64,000 bases of DNA from DASYXT01 sp035934555 (GCA_035934555.1 DASYXT010000040.1:100335-164334), one strand, 5' to 3'; counted from the stretch's first letter, positions 54,255 through 63,819 are shown. Notes: generated by a model not told the origin, from the letters alone. Numbers and translations are program-made.

Positions 54255-55943
54255 ATGCAACGCGTTGGTTGGATTTGCGGCACGGCCCTGGCCTTGGGTT
54301 TGGGCCTGATGGCCGGGTGCAGTTCTACGCGTCACCGCGCCAGTTCGGCCGCCGCGTTGCCTGCTCCAACGGTCGAACCAGGCCTGGATTCAAATGCCGA
54401 ACGGCTGGCCCGTGCCCATGCCCATTACTCGGCGGGCTTCATTTACGACCTGAACGAGGAGTCCGAGGCGGCGCTGCAGGAGTATTGCCTCGCCGCGCAA
54501 CAGGACCCGGAGAACCAGGAGTTGCTGCTCAAAGTTTCGGACCGTTGTCTGCGGAATAAACAACCCGAAAAGGCCCTCGAAGTGCTCCGTGCCGCCGCAG
54601 CCCGGCCCGATGCCTCCAGCCTCATTCTGGCTCAACTGGGCCTGGTGTACTATCAATTGGGCAAATACGACCAGGCGGCGCTCGCCGATCACCAGGCGAT
54701 CGCCCGCGGACCCAAATCACTCGCCGGTTATCAAAACCTGTTCCTCACCTATTTGCAGGATAAGAAGAGCGGCGACGCGCTGAAGGTCCTCGATGAAGCC
54801 GCCCGCCAACACCAGGTCGGCGCGGAATTCTTAGTCGGGGTCGCCGAACTCTACGGGCAGTACGTACTCCAGGCCCCTTCACAAAAGGACAAAGTGGCGC
54901 CGCGCCAATTGGCGGTGCTAAAGCGCGCAGGCCAACTTCACCCGACGTCTCCCGAAGTGCGCCTGCGCTTGGCGGATGGTTTGAATAGCGCCGGCGCACC
55001 GGATGCCGCTGTGCCGCTGTATTTGGAATTGCTGCAAGAACTGCCGGATGCGCCGTTTCTACGCGAGCGCCTGCATGCAAAGTTGGCGACTATTTATCTC
55101 CGCGCCAATGACAATCCCCACGCCATCGAGCAGCTCGAGGCATTCATCCACGACGACCCCGATAATCCCCAGGCCTACTTTTACCTCGGCCGCCTCTGCT
55201 ATGAGCAAAACAAACCGGCACAGGCCGCGGGTTATTTTTCCAAAGCCATTGTGCTCCGGCCCGATTACGAGGAGGCCTATTACGACCTGGCCCTGGCCCA
55301 GTTGGGCGCTAACTCCACCAGCGATGCCTTGGCCACCCTCGACCAGGCCCGCCGCAAATTCCCGCCCACTTTCCAAATGGAACTCTGGACCGGGCTGGCT
55401 TATACTCGCCAAAAGGCCTGGCGCGAAGCCTTGAACCATTTCACCGCCGCGGAGCTGATCGCTCGAACCACCGACCCCAGCCGGCTTACTGACGAGTTTT
55501 ATTTCGAGCTGGGCGCGGCCTACGAACGCAGCGGCAACCTCGGCCAGGCCGAGGAATACTTTGAAAAATGCCTCAAACTGACGCCGAACTTCGCCAGCGC
55601 CCTGAATTATCTCGGTTACATGTGGGCCGAACACGGGACGAAGCTCGAGCAGGCGCGCGACTTGATCGAGAAAGCCGTCAAGCAGGAACCCAAGAACCCG
55701 GCTTATCTCGACAGCCTGGGCTGGGTGTTGTTCAAGCTCAAACATCCCCGGCAAGCTCTTACCTACGTGCTCAAAGCCGTTGAACTGACCCCCGAACCCG
55801 ACCCCACTTTGATGGACCACCTGGGCGATATCTATAACGCGCTCGGTCAGTCGGAAAAGGCTCGCAACGCCTGGCGCAAGTCCTTGAGTCTTGAAACCAA
55901 TGACGAGGTGCGCAAGAAACTCGACACCGCCGAACACCATTGA
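54255..55943 (+). CDS. TPR-repeat lipoprotein
   Basis: 562 residues. A lipoprotein signal ends with LMAGC (C17). At least ten TPR motifs fill the rest, such as LGLVYYQLGKYDQAALADHQ, AYFYLGRLCYEQNKPAQAAGYF and LDSLGWVLFKLKHPRQALTYV. It should be an outer-membrane-anchored scaffold for protein complexes in the periplasm. The last part (DPTLMDHLGDIYNALGQSEKA) is a form common in Verrucomicrobia and Bacteroidetes. The partner is unknown. Confidence 0.85.
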   Translation: MQRVGWICGTALALGLGLMAGCSSTRHRASSAAALPAPTVEPGLDSNAERLARAHAHYSAGFIYDLNEESEAALQEYCLAAQQDPENQELLLKVSDRCLRNKQPEKALEVLRAAAARPDASSLILAQLGLVYYQLGKYDQAALADHQAIARGPKSLAGYQNLFLTYLQDKKSGDALKVLDEAARQHQVGAEFLVGVAELYGQYVLQAPSQKDKVAPRQLAVLKRAGQLHPTSPEVRLRLADGLNSAGAPDAAVPLYLELLQELPDAPFLRERLHAKLATIYLRANDNPHAIEQLEAFIHDDPDNPQAYFYLGRLCYEQNKPAQAAGYFSKAIVLRPDYEEAYYDLALAQLGANSTSDALATLDQARRKFPPTFQMELWTGLAYTRQKAWREALNHFTAAELIARTTDPSRLTDEFYFELGAAYERSGNLGQAEEYFEKCLKLTPNFASALNYLGYMWAEHGTKLEQARDLIEKAVKQEPKNPAYLDSLGWVLFKLKHPRQALTYVLKAVELTPEPDPTLMDHLGDIYNALGQSEKARNAWRKSLSLETNDEVRKKLDTAEHH

Positions 55944-55984
55944 GGGCGTCACCATGAAGGGATGCCCCCCTCCGCCTCGCCTTT

Positions 55985-56380
55985 ATGGCTCATCGTTTCA
56001 ACAAACACTACACCCGGCAGGAAGCCAGAAAACTGCTGCCGCAGCTCCGGCAATGGCTGCGCCAATTGGTGGACCAGCGCGAAACGCTCCAACAATACGA
56101 GCGCCGGTTGGAAACACTGCGCAAGCCCGGCTGCGATCTAGGCGGACCCGAGGTTAACGGCTGGGTGCGCACCCTGCTGTCAATTCAAGATGTATTGCTG
56201 CGCTTTTTCCAACGCGACATCCAGATTAAGGATCTAGACCGCGGCCTGCTGGATTTCCCCGCTATGCGCGATGGCCAAGAGGTGTTCCTCTGCTGGGAAC
56301 AGACCGAGGACGACGTCGAGTTCTGGCATGACTTGGAGGCGGGGTATGCCGGTCGGAAGCCTCTTGATGAGGATGTGTGA
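55985..56380 (+). CDS. DUF2203 family protein
   Basis: 131 residues. It matches the DUF2203 pattern: FNKHYTRQEARKLLPQLRQW at the start, a coiled helix, then LDRGLLDFPAMRDGQEVFLC and the end WEQTEDDVEFWHDLEAGYAG. It is a small soluble protein of unknown function, widespread in soil bacteria. It follows the TPR gene by 41 bp. Confidence 0.85.
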   Translation: MAHRFNKHYTRQEARKLLPQLRQWLRQLVDQRETLQQYERRLETLRKPGCDLGGPEVNGWVRTLLSIQDVLLRFFQRDIQIKDLDRGLLDFPAMRDGQEVFLCWEQTEDDVEFWHDLEAGYAGRKPLDEDV

Positions 56381-56440
56381 TCGGCGTGCTCCAGATGGTG
56401 AAATTCCGCTTGAAATGGGAGGCAGGCTATAAGGCGGGGA

Positions 56441-56540
56441 AAAAGCGCCAGAGGGCTGGCGCAGTCCAAGACGCTTCGCGACCCGGAGGCCCATGGATGC
56501 AGGCGCCAGCTTGTGGACTGCGCCAGCCCTCTGGCGCTTT
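56441..56540. repeat. Family B inverted repeat (copy upstream of dnaG)
   Basis: Arms at 56441-56469 and 56512-56540 are near-perfect complements with the internal hairpin GCGCCAG-AGGG-CTGGCGC. The sequence is close to the copy at 13048-13149, including the middle words ACGCTTCGCGA and GGCGCCAGCTT. Confidence 0.88.
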
Positions 56541-56634
56541 CCCGGCCTACCCTTTGCTAGCTTCCCTCGTTTGGCGGGTGAGCGCCGGCTCACTTCCGGC
56601 TTTCCAGTGCGTGGGTGCTGATTAAGCTGCTTGC

Positions 56635-58407
56635 GTGCTGATTTCCGAAGCCGTGCGCGAGCAAATCCGCGCCGCTAGCGACATTGTCGATGTCATTGGC
56701 GGGTACCTCCCGCTCAAACGGGCTGGCGCTAACTTCACCGCCCTCTGTCCCTTTCACAGAGAAAAGACTCCCAGTTTTAACGTTAACCCACACCTGCAGA
56801 TCTTTCACTGCTTCGGCTGCCACAAAGGCGGGGACGTCTTCAAATTCGTGATGGAATTTGAGGCGATTGATTTTGTCGAGGCGGTGCGCCGGCTGGCTGA
56901 GCGCGCCCGGATTCCGCTCGAGTTCGAGCGCGGTGCGGGCGAGCAGCAATCACGCCATTTGAAGGAGCAGTTGCTGCAGGTCCACGAGCAAATCACGCAA
57001 CGCTGGCAAACCGCGCTGACCAACGAAGCCGGTGGCCAGGCCGCTCGCGAGTACCTCGCACGCCGCGGCGTCAGCGAGGAAGCCATCAAGCTGTTTCGGC
57101 TCGGCTACGCACCCGAAGCCTGGGATGACACCGTCAATTGGTCGCGCAGCAAGAGCTATGATCTGCCGCTGATTGAAAAGGCCGGTCTGATTCTGAAGAA
57201 GGAAGGCACCGACCGCTATTACGACCGGTTCCGCGGCCGGCTGATGTTCCCGATTTGTGACGAGCAGGGCCGGGTGGTCGGGTTCAGCGGGCGCCTTCTG
57301 ACCGCCGATGCCAAGGCCGCCAAGTACGTCAATTCGCCGGAAACTCCGATCTTTACTAAAAGCAAAATATTTTACGGGTTGGATAAGTCGAAACGGGCCT
57401 TGTTGGAATCGGAGTACGCCGTGGTTTGCGAGGGGCAGCTCGATCTGATCGCCTGTTACATGGCCGGGGTGCAAAATATCGTTGCGCCGCAAGGCACTGC
57501 CTTTACCTCCGAGCATGCGCGTATTCTCAAACGCTATGCCTCCGAGGTGGTGCTTTGCTTTGATTCGGATGACGCCGGCCAGAATGCCGCCGTGCGCGCC
57601 TTGGACCATCTGCTGGCGGCCGGGCTGGCGGTGCGTGTAGCCGTCGTTCCTGCGCCCCACGATCCGGACAGCTTTATCAAGCAATGGGGCGGGGATGCGT
57701 TTCGCGAGCTGGTCGAGCGCGCCGAAGGCTTCTTTGATTACTACCTGAATCGCCTTTGCGCAGGTAACGAAATCTCGACCGACAAGGGCCGCTTGGCCGT
57801 GCTGCGGGCGATGGCCGAAGCGGTTCAAAAGACCGGAAACCTGGTTTTAATCGACAAGTACGCACAAAAAACTGCGTTGCGCCTGGGCGTTTCCCCGGAA
57901 TCCGTTCGGAGAGAATTTGCCAAATCCAAAGCGCACATCGAGGTGGACCCCGTACCGGCGGAATTGCCGGGGCCGACGCTGGCACCACCCTCTCCAATCG
58001 AGTTCTGGCTGCTGAAGCTTCTATTATTACACGAGGATTTGGTCGCGTGGGCGGCGGAGCACCTCGACCCGGGTTGGATCGCACACGACGGTGTAAGGGC
58101 AACCGTGTCGCGCCGCCTGGCTGCACAGCGAGACGGGACCTGGACCACGTTGCCGGCTTTTCTCGCACAATGCGGCTCAGCCGAGCTTGAGAATCTGGTG
58201 ACTGAAGCGGTTTCAGAGAAGAAACCGTTGCGCAATACAGCGCAGCAACTGGCCGATATCGCTTTGCGGTTGAGAAACGACATGATTGACCGCCAGGTCA
58301 AAGCTCTTATGCAGCGCGCTGGGCAGGCCCAACCGGGCGAACCAGGCCAGGCAGAACTCGGGAGCGAATTCCAACGGCTAAAGGAACTGAAGAAGCAGCC
58401 GATCTGA
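56635..58407 (+). CDS. dnaG: DNA primase
   Basis: 590 residues from GTG 56635. The CHC2 zinc finger has C38, H41, C59 and C62 (LCPFHREKTPSF, FHCFGC). The core RNA-polymerase domain has FRGRLMFPICDEQGRVVGFSGR, and the TOPRIM part VCEGQLDLIA with LCFDSDDAGQNAA. A shorter C-terminal helicase-binding domain follows. It makes RNA primers for lagging-strand synthesis with DnaB. No sigma factor gene follows, unlike the usual rpsU-dnaG-rpoD order. Confidence 0.94.
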   Translation: MLISEAVREQIRAASDIVDVIGGYLPLKRAGANFTALCPFHREKTPSFNVNPHLQIFHCFGCHKGGDVFKFVMEFEAIDFVEAVRRLAERARIPLEFERGAGEQQSRHLKEQLLQVHEQITQRWQTALTNEAGGQAAREYLARRGVSEEAIKLFRLGYAPEAWDDTVNWSRSKSYDLPLIEKAGLILKKEGTDRYYDRFRGRLMFPICDEQGRVVGFSGRLLTADAKAAKYVNSPETPIFTKSKIFYGLDKSKRALLESEYAVVCEGQLDLIACYMAGVQNIVAPQGTAFTSEHARILKRYASEVVLCFDSDDAGQNAAVRALDHLLAAGLAVRVAVVPAPHDPDSFIKQWGGDAFRELVERAEGFFDYYLNRLCAGNEISTDKGRLAVLRAMAEAVQKTGNLVLIDKYAQKTALRLGVSPESVRREFAKSKAHIEVDPVPAELPGPTLAPPSPIEFWLLKLLLLHEDLVAWAAEHLDPGWIAHDGVRATVSRRLAAQRDGTWTTLPAFLAQCGSAELENLVTEAVSEKKPLRNTAQQLADIALRLRNDMIDRQVKALMQRAGQAQPGEPGQAELGSEFQRLKELKKQPI

Positions 58408-58428
58408 ATCCTACCGGTACACGACAAC

Positions 58429-58459
58429 GAAGCGGCAGACTTTTTGAAGTCTGCGCTTC
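58429..58459. terminator. Hairpin between convergent genes
   Basis: GAAGCGGCAGACTT (58429-58442) pairs with AAGTCTGCGCTTC (58447-58459) with one bulged G and a 4-base loop. It lies 21 bp after the dnaG stop and 28 bp from the stop of the convergent membrane gene. No long T-run follows, so termination is a reasonable guess rather than certain. Confidence 0.5.
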
Positions 58460-58486
58460 GCTGCGGTTATTCTATGTGAAACTGGC

Positions 58487-59089
58487 TTAGTACTGCTGTT
58501 GTTTGCTCATGGCTCTCATACCAAGGGCTGAACCGGCAAACAACCCGGCGCCTCCGACGCAGAGCAATCCAACAAGGATTAAGCTCATCTGTGCTACCCC
58601 GCAAACCGCCAGGATACCCAGGACCAGCGCCGCCAGCCCGCCCATGATTTGTGCGCCACTCGAGAATCCATCTCCGGTGGCCAGCATGGTCAGGAAGAAT
58701 GTGGCGCCAAAAACGATCAGCGAGACCGCCAGGAGCGTCGGCGCAACGACATTCAGCAGTGCCAGTATCCCCAGGACGATTCCGGCCACCCCGCCCAGGA
58801 ACGCGCTGCTCACACCCGCGTTGCTCTCGGTGTTAACGGTGGAAACACCGCCCAGGTTGGAGCTCGAAGCGACCGTGCTGGCCCCAAAGCTGCCGCCTTC
58901 AATCAAAAAGGCTGCTCCCGTGACGATAGTCGCCACGGACGCCAGGATCGCCGGCCAAATTCCGGTTAGCCCCACGATTGCCAACGCAATGGTGGCAATA
59001 GCGCCAATCGCCTCCATCATTGAACCTCCGGCCACCCATTTCCGGCTCGTACTCATTTCTCCATGAAGTGTCTGTGTTGTTCCGTTCAT
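58487..59089 (-). CDS. Multi-pass membrane protein of unknown function
   Basis: 200 residues from ATG 59089, with AGGTAGGTAG upstream. The body is four or five hydrophobic helices rich in Gly and Ala: MEAIGAIATIALAIVGLTG, SAFLGGVAGIVLGILALLNV, then LAVSLIVFGATFFLTML and others. A Ser/Asn-rich loop separates the first pair. It has no motif I can name. The neighbours are dnaG (convergent) and an AI-2E-family gene (divergent). Confidence 0.65.
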   Translation of the reverse strand: MNGTTQTLHGEMSTSRKWVAGGSMMEAIGAIATIALAIVGLTGIWPAILASVATIVTGAAFLIEGGSFGASTVASSSNLGGVSTVNTESNAGVSSAFLGGVAGIVLGILALLNVVAPTLLAVSLIVFGATFFLTMLATGDGFSSGAQIMGGLAALVLGILAVCGVAQMSLILVGLLCVGGAGLFAGSALGMRAMSKQQQY

Positions 59090-59329
59090 ATTGTCTTCTA
59101 CCTACCTTTCCTATCCTTGATTAAATTTACGCCCTTTTAAGGACCATCGCATCGTTTTTCCTGGGAGGGTAACCGCCTACCTTGACATCCCCTGGGCAAT
59201 TCAGCCACCTGAAAGCCAGCCGCTTCTGCTCTATCCTGGTAAGATAGCGATTTCGCTGCGAGCCGGTCGGCGTGGCTGCTCACACGGCCCTCGTTTGGTT
59301 CGGCTCCTGCGCGCGCGCCGAAAGCAATC

Positions 59330-61171
59330 TTGCATCGACCAGCGGCAACTCATCGTGGCGTCGCCCCTTCAGGCGGCGCTCTCTTTGCCATCGTCTTGCT
59401 CGTCGTCGCGGTGCTTTACCTCGGCCGGACCGTCTTCATTCCCCTTTCGCTCGCCATTCTATTGTCATTTCTCCTTGCCCCGGCTGTACTGCACTTGCGG
59501 CATTGGGGATTGGGCCGCGCTCCGGCGGTTTTCAGCGTGGTTTTGCTGGCCTTCGGTCTCCTAGTCATTATTGGCATGTTAATGACCTCACAGTTGAGTG
59601 ATCTCGGCCACAAGCTGCCTCAATACCAGCAGAACGTTAATCACAAATTCGAGACGCTCCGCGCCTCGGGTGGCGGCTGGCTCAACCGCGCGACGGTTTG
59701 GATTCGCAATCTCAGCGACGAATTCACCCCGTCACAGCCCGCGCCCGCCAACTCTCCCGGCCGGCCGCGGCCCGTTCCGGTGGAGATTCGCCCCTCACCC
59801 TTTTCGCCCCTCGCCGCCGTAGGTTCGATTCTCGGCTCGCTTCTCAGCATCCTCCTGACGGCCTGCATCGTTATCGTCTTTGTCATTTTCATGCTCTTCG
59901 AGCACGAGGACCTGCGCGACCGGCTGATCCGGCTGGGAGGAGCCGGGCGGCTGCACCTGACAACCAGCCTGCTGGCTGATACCGGGCGCAGGGTCAGCCG
60001 TTATCTGCTGGCCCAGTTGATTGTCAATGTAACCTACGGCGTATTGGTTGGAACGGGTTTGTACCTCATGCGCGTGCCCAACCCCCTGCTTTGGGGACTC
60101 ATGGCCGCCCTGTTGCGGTACATTCCTTACCTGGGAATTTGGATTGCGGCAGCGATGCCCGCGGCTGTTGCGTTTGCCGTCGAAGCCGGCTGGATCAAAG
60201 TCCCGCTGGTGTTCGGCATGTACTTCGGGCTCGATCTCGTCATGTATAACTTTGTCGAACCGCTGTTGTATGGCAGTTCGACCGGGTTGTCGCCTTTGGC
60301 GATTCTGGTTGCAGCGGTGTTCTGGACCTGGCTGTGGGGACCGTTGGGGTTGTTGCTGGCGACGCCGCTCACGGTTTGCGTGGTCGTGCTCGGAGGGCAC
60401 GTTCCGCGGCTGGATTTCCTCCAGGTGTTGTTGACCGCCGAACCGGTCTTGCCCCCGCAAACCCGCTTCTACCAGCGCTTGCTCGCGGAGGATATCGACG
60501 AGGCGACCGAGATAGCTGAACAATTCCTCAAAGACAAGCCGCTGGCCGAGCTCTACGATACCGTGCTGATTCCAGCGTTGAGTTTGGCCGAAGAGGACCG
60601 GCACCGTGGCAAATTGGACGCCGGGCACGAGGAGTTCATCTTTCGCAACACACGAGCATTGATTCAGGACCTTGCCTCGCGCAGCGGGCACTCCGTCCCG
60701 GAACAGACCTCGACCGAGGCGAAAGTCTTGTGCGTTCCGGCGCGAGATGAAGCCGACGAACTCGCCTCAATAATGCTGGCCCAATTGTTGGCTGCGCAAG
60801 GCATTGCCGCGCAGGTCTCCTCTTCCCTCGCTTTGGTGGGTGAGGCGCTGGAACAGATAAGCCGCGAGCAACTCAAGGTCGTCTGCGTATTGGCAGTCCC
60901 ACCCTTTGGTTACGTTCATGCGCGCTATTTTTGCCGCCGGGTCGAGACGCAATCGCCCGAGACAAAGGTCATCGCCGCCATCCTGACCGAAGCAAACGTG
61001 ATGGAGGTCAAGGCCCGCCAACCCGCCCTGTCTGCGATCGAAGTGGCCACCAGCCTTCGAACCGTATTAACCCAAATCCCCTCGCTCTTACCGGTTCGGG
61101 CCGCAGCAGTAAGCAATTCAACCGCGGACCAACTCTCGGCTCAGAAACCCACCCCGCAGGAGAAAGTATGA
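59330..61171 (+). CDS. AI-2E/PerM family transporter with C-terminal Rossmann-like extension
   Basis: 613 residues from TTG 59330. The N-terminal ~370 residues are the AI-2E exporter fold: VFIPLSLAILLSFLLAPAV, then many helices, with RYIPYLGIWIAAAMPAA and FVEPLLYGSSTGLSPLAILV typical. The extra C-terminal 240 residues contain a helical part and then KVLCVPARDEADELASIMLA, which resembles a B12-binding domain fold but lacks the D-x-H-x-x-G cobalamin motif. The function of the extension is unknown. The stop overlaps the topoisomerase start (ATGA). The upstream intergenic region gave no clear promoter. Confidence 0.82.
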   Translation: MHRPAATHRGVAPSGGALFAIVLLVVAVLYLGRTVFIPLSLAILLSFLLAPAVLHLRHWGLGRAPAVFSVVLLAFGLLVIIGMLMTSQLSDLGHKLPQYQQNVNHKFETLRASGGGWLNRATVWIRNLSDEFTPSQPAPANSPGRPRPVPVEIRPSPFSPLAAVGSILGSLLSILLTACIVIVFVIFMLFEHEDLRDRLIRLGGAGRLHLTTSLLADTGRRVSRYLLAQLIVNVTYGVLVGTGLYLMRVPNPLLWGLMAALLRYIPYLGIWIAAAMPAAVAFAVEAGWIKVPLVFGMYFGLDLVMYNFVEPLLYGSSTGLSPLAILVAAVFWTWLWGPLGLLLATPLTVCVVVLGGHVPRLDFLQVLLTAEPVLPPQTRFYQRLLAEDIDEATEIAEQFLKDKPLAELYDTVLIPALSLAEEDRHRGKLDAGHEEFIFRNTRALIQDLASRSGHSVPEQTSTEAKVLCVPARDEADELASIMLAQLLAAQGIAAQVSSSLALVGEALEQISREQLKVVCVLAVPPFGYVHARYFCRRVETQSPETKVIAAILTEANVMEVKARQPALSAIEVATSLRTVLTQIPSLLPVRAAAVSNSTADQLSAQKPTPQEKV

Positions 61172-62340
61172 CTGTTCTGGCAAACCTGCCGCTGCAAGAG
61201 GTGGTAAAACCGGAAGTATCCGCGCAGGTCGTCGGGCTGCGCTACGTCACCGATGAGATGCCGGGCATCCGTCGCGAACGCTCCGGCACAGGGTTCCGGT
61301 ACCGCTACCCCACCGGCAATGTGGTCACCGACCCCGAAGTGCTCAAACGGATTCACTCCCTGGCGATTCCCCCGGCCTGGACGGAGGTCTGGATTTGTCC
61401 CGATCCTTTCGGTCATCTGCAGGCCACGGGCCGCGACGACCGCCACCGCAAACAAAGCCGCTATCACACGCGCTGGCGGGAAATTCGGGATGAAACCAAA
61501 TACGCGCGTCTGCTCGCCTTCGGCCGGGCACTGCCGCGGCTGCGCCGCCGGGTCGAGGCGGACCTCCGCTCGCCTGGTTTGAAACGCAACAAGGTTCTGG
61601 CAACGGTCGTGCGCCTCCTGGAGCTGAGCCTCATCCGGGTGGGTAACGAGGAGTATGCGCGTGAGAACGATTCGTTCGGGTTGACCACCATGCGCGACCG
61701 CCACGTGCGCGTCAACGGCGCCAGGCTCCGCTTTCACTTTCGCGGCAAATCGGGCAAAAGGCACGACGTGGACTTGTGCGACCGCCGCCTGGCGCGCATC
61801 GTCAGGAACTGCCAGGAATTGCCCGGCCAGGAGTTGTTTCAATATCTCAACGAGCAGGGCGAACGACAGCACATCACCTCGGAGGATGTGAATGAGTATT
61901 TGCGGGAAATCAGTGGCCAGGATTTCACCGCCAAGGACTTCCGGACCTGGGCCGGCACGGTTCTGGCCGCACTGGCCTTGCGGGAAATCGAACGGTTCGA
62001 TTCTCCCCCGCAAGCAAAAAAGAACATCGTTAAAGCGGTTGAAACCGTCGCACGACGGCTTGGCAATACGCCCTCGGTCTGCCGCAAATGCTACATCCAT
62101 CCCGAGGTCCTGGATTCCTATCTGGACGGCACCTTGCTGCAAACCCTGCGGCGGCGGGCGGAAAAGCAATTGAGCAGCTCCCTCCGCGAACTACGCCCAC
62201 ACGAAGCCGCCGTCCTGGGCCTGCTTCAGCAACGCCTCGCCAGTCAATCTGAACGGTTGACGCTGAATTTGCGCGCCTCGATTCAAGGGGCGCGCAAGAC
62301 AAAAGAACGAACCCACCGCCACCCCTCAAAAGGTTGCTAG
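61168..62340 (+). CDS. DNA topoisomerase IB (eukaryote/poxvirus-like type)
   Basis: 390 residues from ATG 61168. The N-terminal domain has GFRYRYPTGNVVTDPEVLKR and the IPPAWTEVWICP motif. Catalytic residues include the arginine-containing LIRVGNEEYARENDSFGLTT segment, KSGKRHDV, and the nucleophile Y309 in CRKCYIHPEVLDSY. It relaxes supercoils by a 3'-phosphotyrosyl intermediate. Bacterial copies are scattered and thought to be spread partly by transfer. It is translationally coupled to the upstream transporter. Confidence 0.92.
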   Translation: MTVLANLPLQEVVKPEVSAQVVGLRYVTDEMPGIRRERSGTGFRYRYPTGNVVTDPEVLKRIHSLAIPPAWTEVWICPDPFGHLQATGRDDRHRKQSRYHTRWREIRDETKYARLLAFGRALPRLRRRVEADLRSPGLKRNKVLATVVRLLELSLIRVGNEEYARENDSFGLTTMRDRHVRVNGARLRFHFRGKSGKRHDVDLCDRRLARIVRNCQELPGQELFQYLNEQGERQHITSEDVNEYLREISGQDFTAKDFRTWAGTVLAALALREIERFDSPPQAKKNIVKAVETVARRLGNTPSVCRKCYIHPEVLDSYLDGTLLQTLRRRAEKQLSSSLRELRPHEAAVLGLLQQRLASQSERLTLNLRASIQGARKTKERTHRHPSKGC

Positions 62341-62451
62341 CGGCCGAAGGAATGCGCCAAGTGAGGCGCTCCGTTCTCCTGCCTCTCCCCTGCCCCGGCG
62401 TAACATTCGCGAAGTTGAACCTCCACCCGACCTTGTGCCACACTTGCGTGG

Positions 62452-63117
62452 ATGGATGAGCTTCCACTTTTGCCTCGAAGTTTTTATGAGCCCTCGGCGC
62501 GCGAGGTTGCGCCCGGGCTGCTCGGGCACTGGTTGTTGAGGCGAACGCCTTCCGGTTGGTGCGGCGGCCTCATCGTGGAGACGGAGGCCTACTTACGCGG
62601 TGATCCCGCCTGTCACGCCGCTTCGGGCCTTACCCCGCGCAACCGCGTCATGTTCGGACCACCCGGCCACGCCTACGTCTATTTCATTTACGGCGCGCAT
62701 TACTGCGTTAACGCGGTCTGCCGCCCCGGTGGCATCGCCGAGGCCGTTCTCATTCGCGCCCTGGAGCCAGGCACGGGACTCGAATTCTTGCGCCACCACC
62801 GTACCGTCAGCCGAATCGAACACCTCACCAACGGACCGGCCAAGCTTTGCGAAGCCATGGCCATCGACCGGAAGCTGGACGGCGCGGACCTGTGCGCCCG
62901 CAGCACAGCACTCGTCATAGCGCGCAATCGGCAACGCGCAGCCTACCTGGCACAATGGGGACCGTTGGTAACCACTGCTCGCATCGGGATCACCCGAGCG
63001 GCCGAGCTTCCGTTGCGCTTCTTGCTCCACCGCAGCCCGTTCATCTCGCGAGCCGTCGCGCGTTTGCCCTCCGTCACGGGGAAAACACCCCATCAACCGA
63101 GTGCTGAGGAGTCATGA
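62452..63117 (+). CDS. 3-methyladenine DNA glycosylase (AAG/MPG family)
   Basis: 221 residues. Family motifs include LPRSFYEPSAREVAPGLLGH, the catalytic-glutamate segment VETEAYLRGDPACHAASG, RNRVMFGPPGHAYVYFIYGAHYCVN, and LTNGPAKLCEAMAID. It removes alkylated purines from DNA in base-excision repair. The last 20 residues are not conserved. It is 111 bp after the topoisomerase gene. Confidence 0.92.
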   Translation: MDELPLLPRSFYEPSAREVAPGLLGHWLLRRTPSGWCGGLIVETEAYLRGDPACHAASGLTPRNRVMFGPPGHAYVYFIYGAHYCVNAVCRPGGIAEAVLIRALEPGTGLEFLRHHRTVSRIEHLTNGPAKLCEAMAIDRKLDGADLCARSTALVIARNRQRAAYLAQWGPLVTTARIGITRAAELPLRFLLHRSPFISRAVARLPSVTGKTPHQPSAEES

Positions 63118-63603
63118 ATTTATTACACCAATGTCCGTCCAAGGGTCAATGCAAGCATCACTCAGGAAGAAGCGGGACAAACAAATCAAAGCTGAGACGC
63201 CAGCCCCTGGGAGCGATAGTGTCGCGCTCCCGTTCTCCTTTGGTCCGCCCCGCTACGTCTCTCGCGGGCCACGCCGCCTTTTTCTGCCGCAAAAATGCGC
63301 CGTGTCACCCAGTTTCGAACCCGAGGCGGAGCGTCCACGCGCCATCCTGCGCGTGCGCGCGCAAATTTCCTGACGCTGTGAACAGGTTGTGGAAAACCTG
63401 TGGATATTAATTAATAACTCCTGATAGACCTCCCACCGCGTCCTTGCTATTGCTTCGTCTCGTTGGCCGGGAACTTTGGCGAGTCGGCTCCGCCTGCTGT
63501 TCCCTCCAGCCTTCGCTGTATTCCGTCCGTTGTGCAGACCAATATGTCCGCCGCGGGCCGTGGAAACTCCTGGCTCGGCAATCCGCCCTCCGCAGGGCCA
63601 GAA
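63118..63603. other. Intergenic stretch with DnaA-box-like sites
   Basis: No convincing gene was found. Near 63383-63415 it contains TTGTGGAAAACCTGTGGATA followed by ATTAATTAATAA. TGTGGAAAA and TGTGGATAT are complements of DnaA-box variants TTTTCCACA and ATATCCACA. The AT-rich run after them could melt. This is suggestive of an origin or a DnaA-regulated promoter, not proof. Confidence 0.35.
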
Positions 63604-63819
63604 ATGATCATGAAAGTACTGTTACGCGATGTCAGCACCGGGCTGTATTTTCGAGACGGCGAAGCCTGGACCACCGAGCCTGACCAGGCCGTCAACTTCA
63701 AACACAGCGCGGAGGCTATGGACCATGCGCGCGCGCATCGCCTTGCTCAAGCCGAGGTCGTCCTGGCCTTTGAGGAAACTCATCACTGTGTCGCGCTTCC
63801 CCTGCCAACCCCGCAATGA
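63604..63819 (+). CDS. Small conserved-type hypothetical protein
   Basis: 71 residues from ATG 63604 (or 69 from ATG 63610). MKVLLRDVSTGLYFRDGEAW followed by TTEPDQAVNFKHSAEAM resembles a small family found in many soil bacteria, with the V-S-T-G-L-Y-F opening. No catalytic motif. The frame is open upstream to 63463 but that part looks non-coding. A GC-rich hairpin follows 14 bp after the stop. Confidence 0.55.
   Translation: MIMKVLLRDVSTGLYFRDGEAWTTEPDQAVNFKHSAEAMDHARAHRLAQAEVVLAFEETHHCVALPLPTPQ

Noticed and set aside
56441..56540. Family B repeat as an insertion sequence
   Set aside because: About 100 bp with no coding capacity and no target-site duplication seen; better described as a REP-like doublet.
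60724..61100. Functional cobalamin-binding domain in the AI-2E transporter
   Set aside because: The D-x-H-x-x-G motif is missing; only a general Rossmann-like resemblance remains.
63114..63410. 98-residue open frame after the glycosylase gene
   Set aside because: It is Arg/Ser/Cys-rich with no domain character, overlaps the DnaA-box-like region, and has no good ribosome site.
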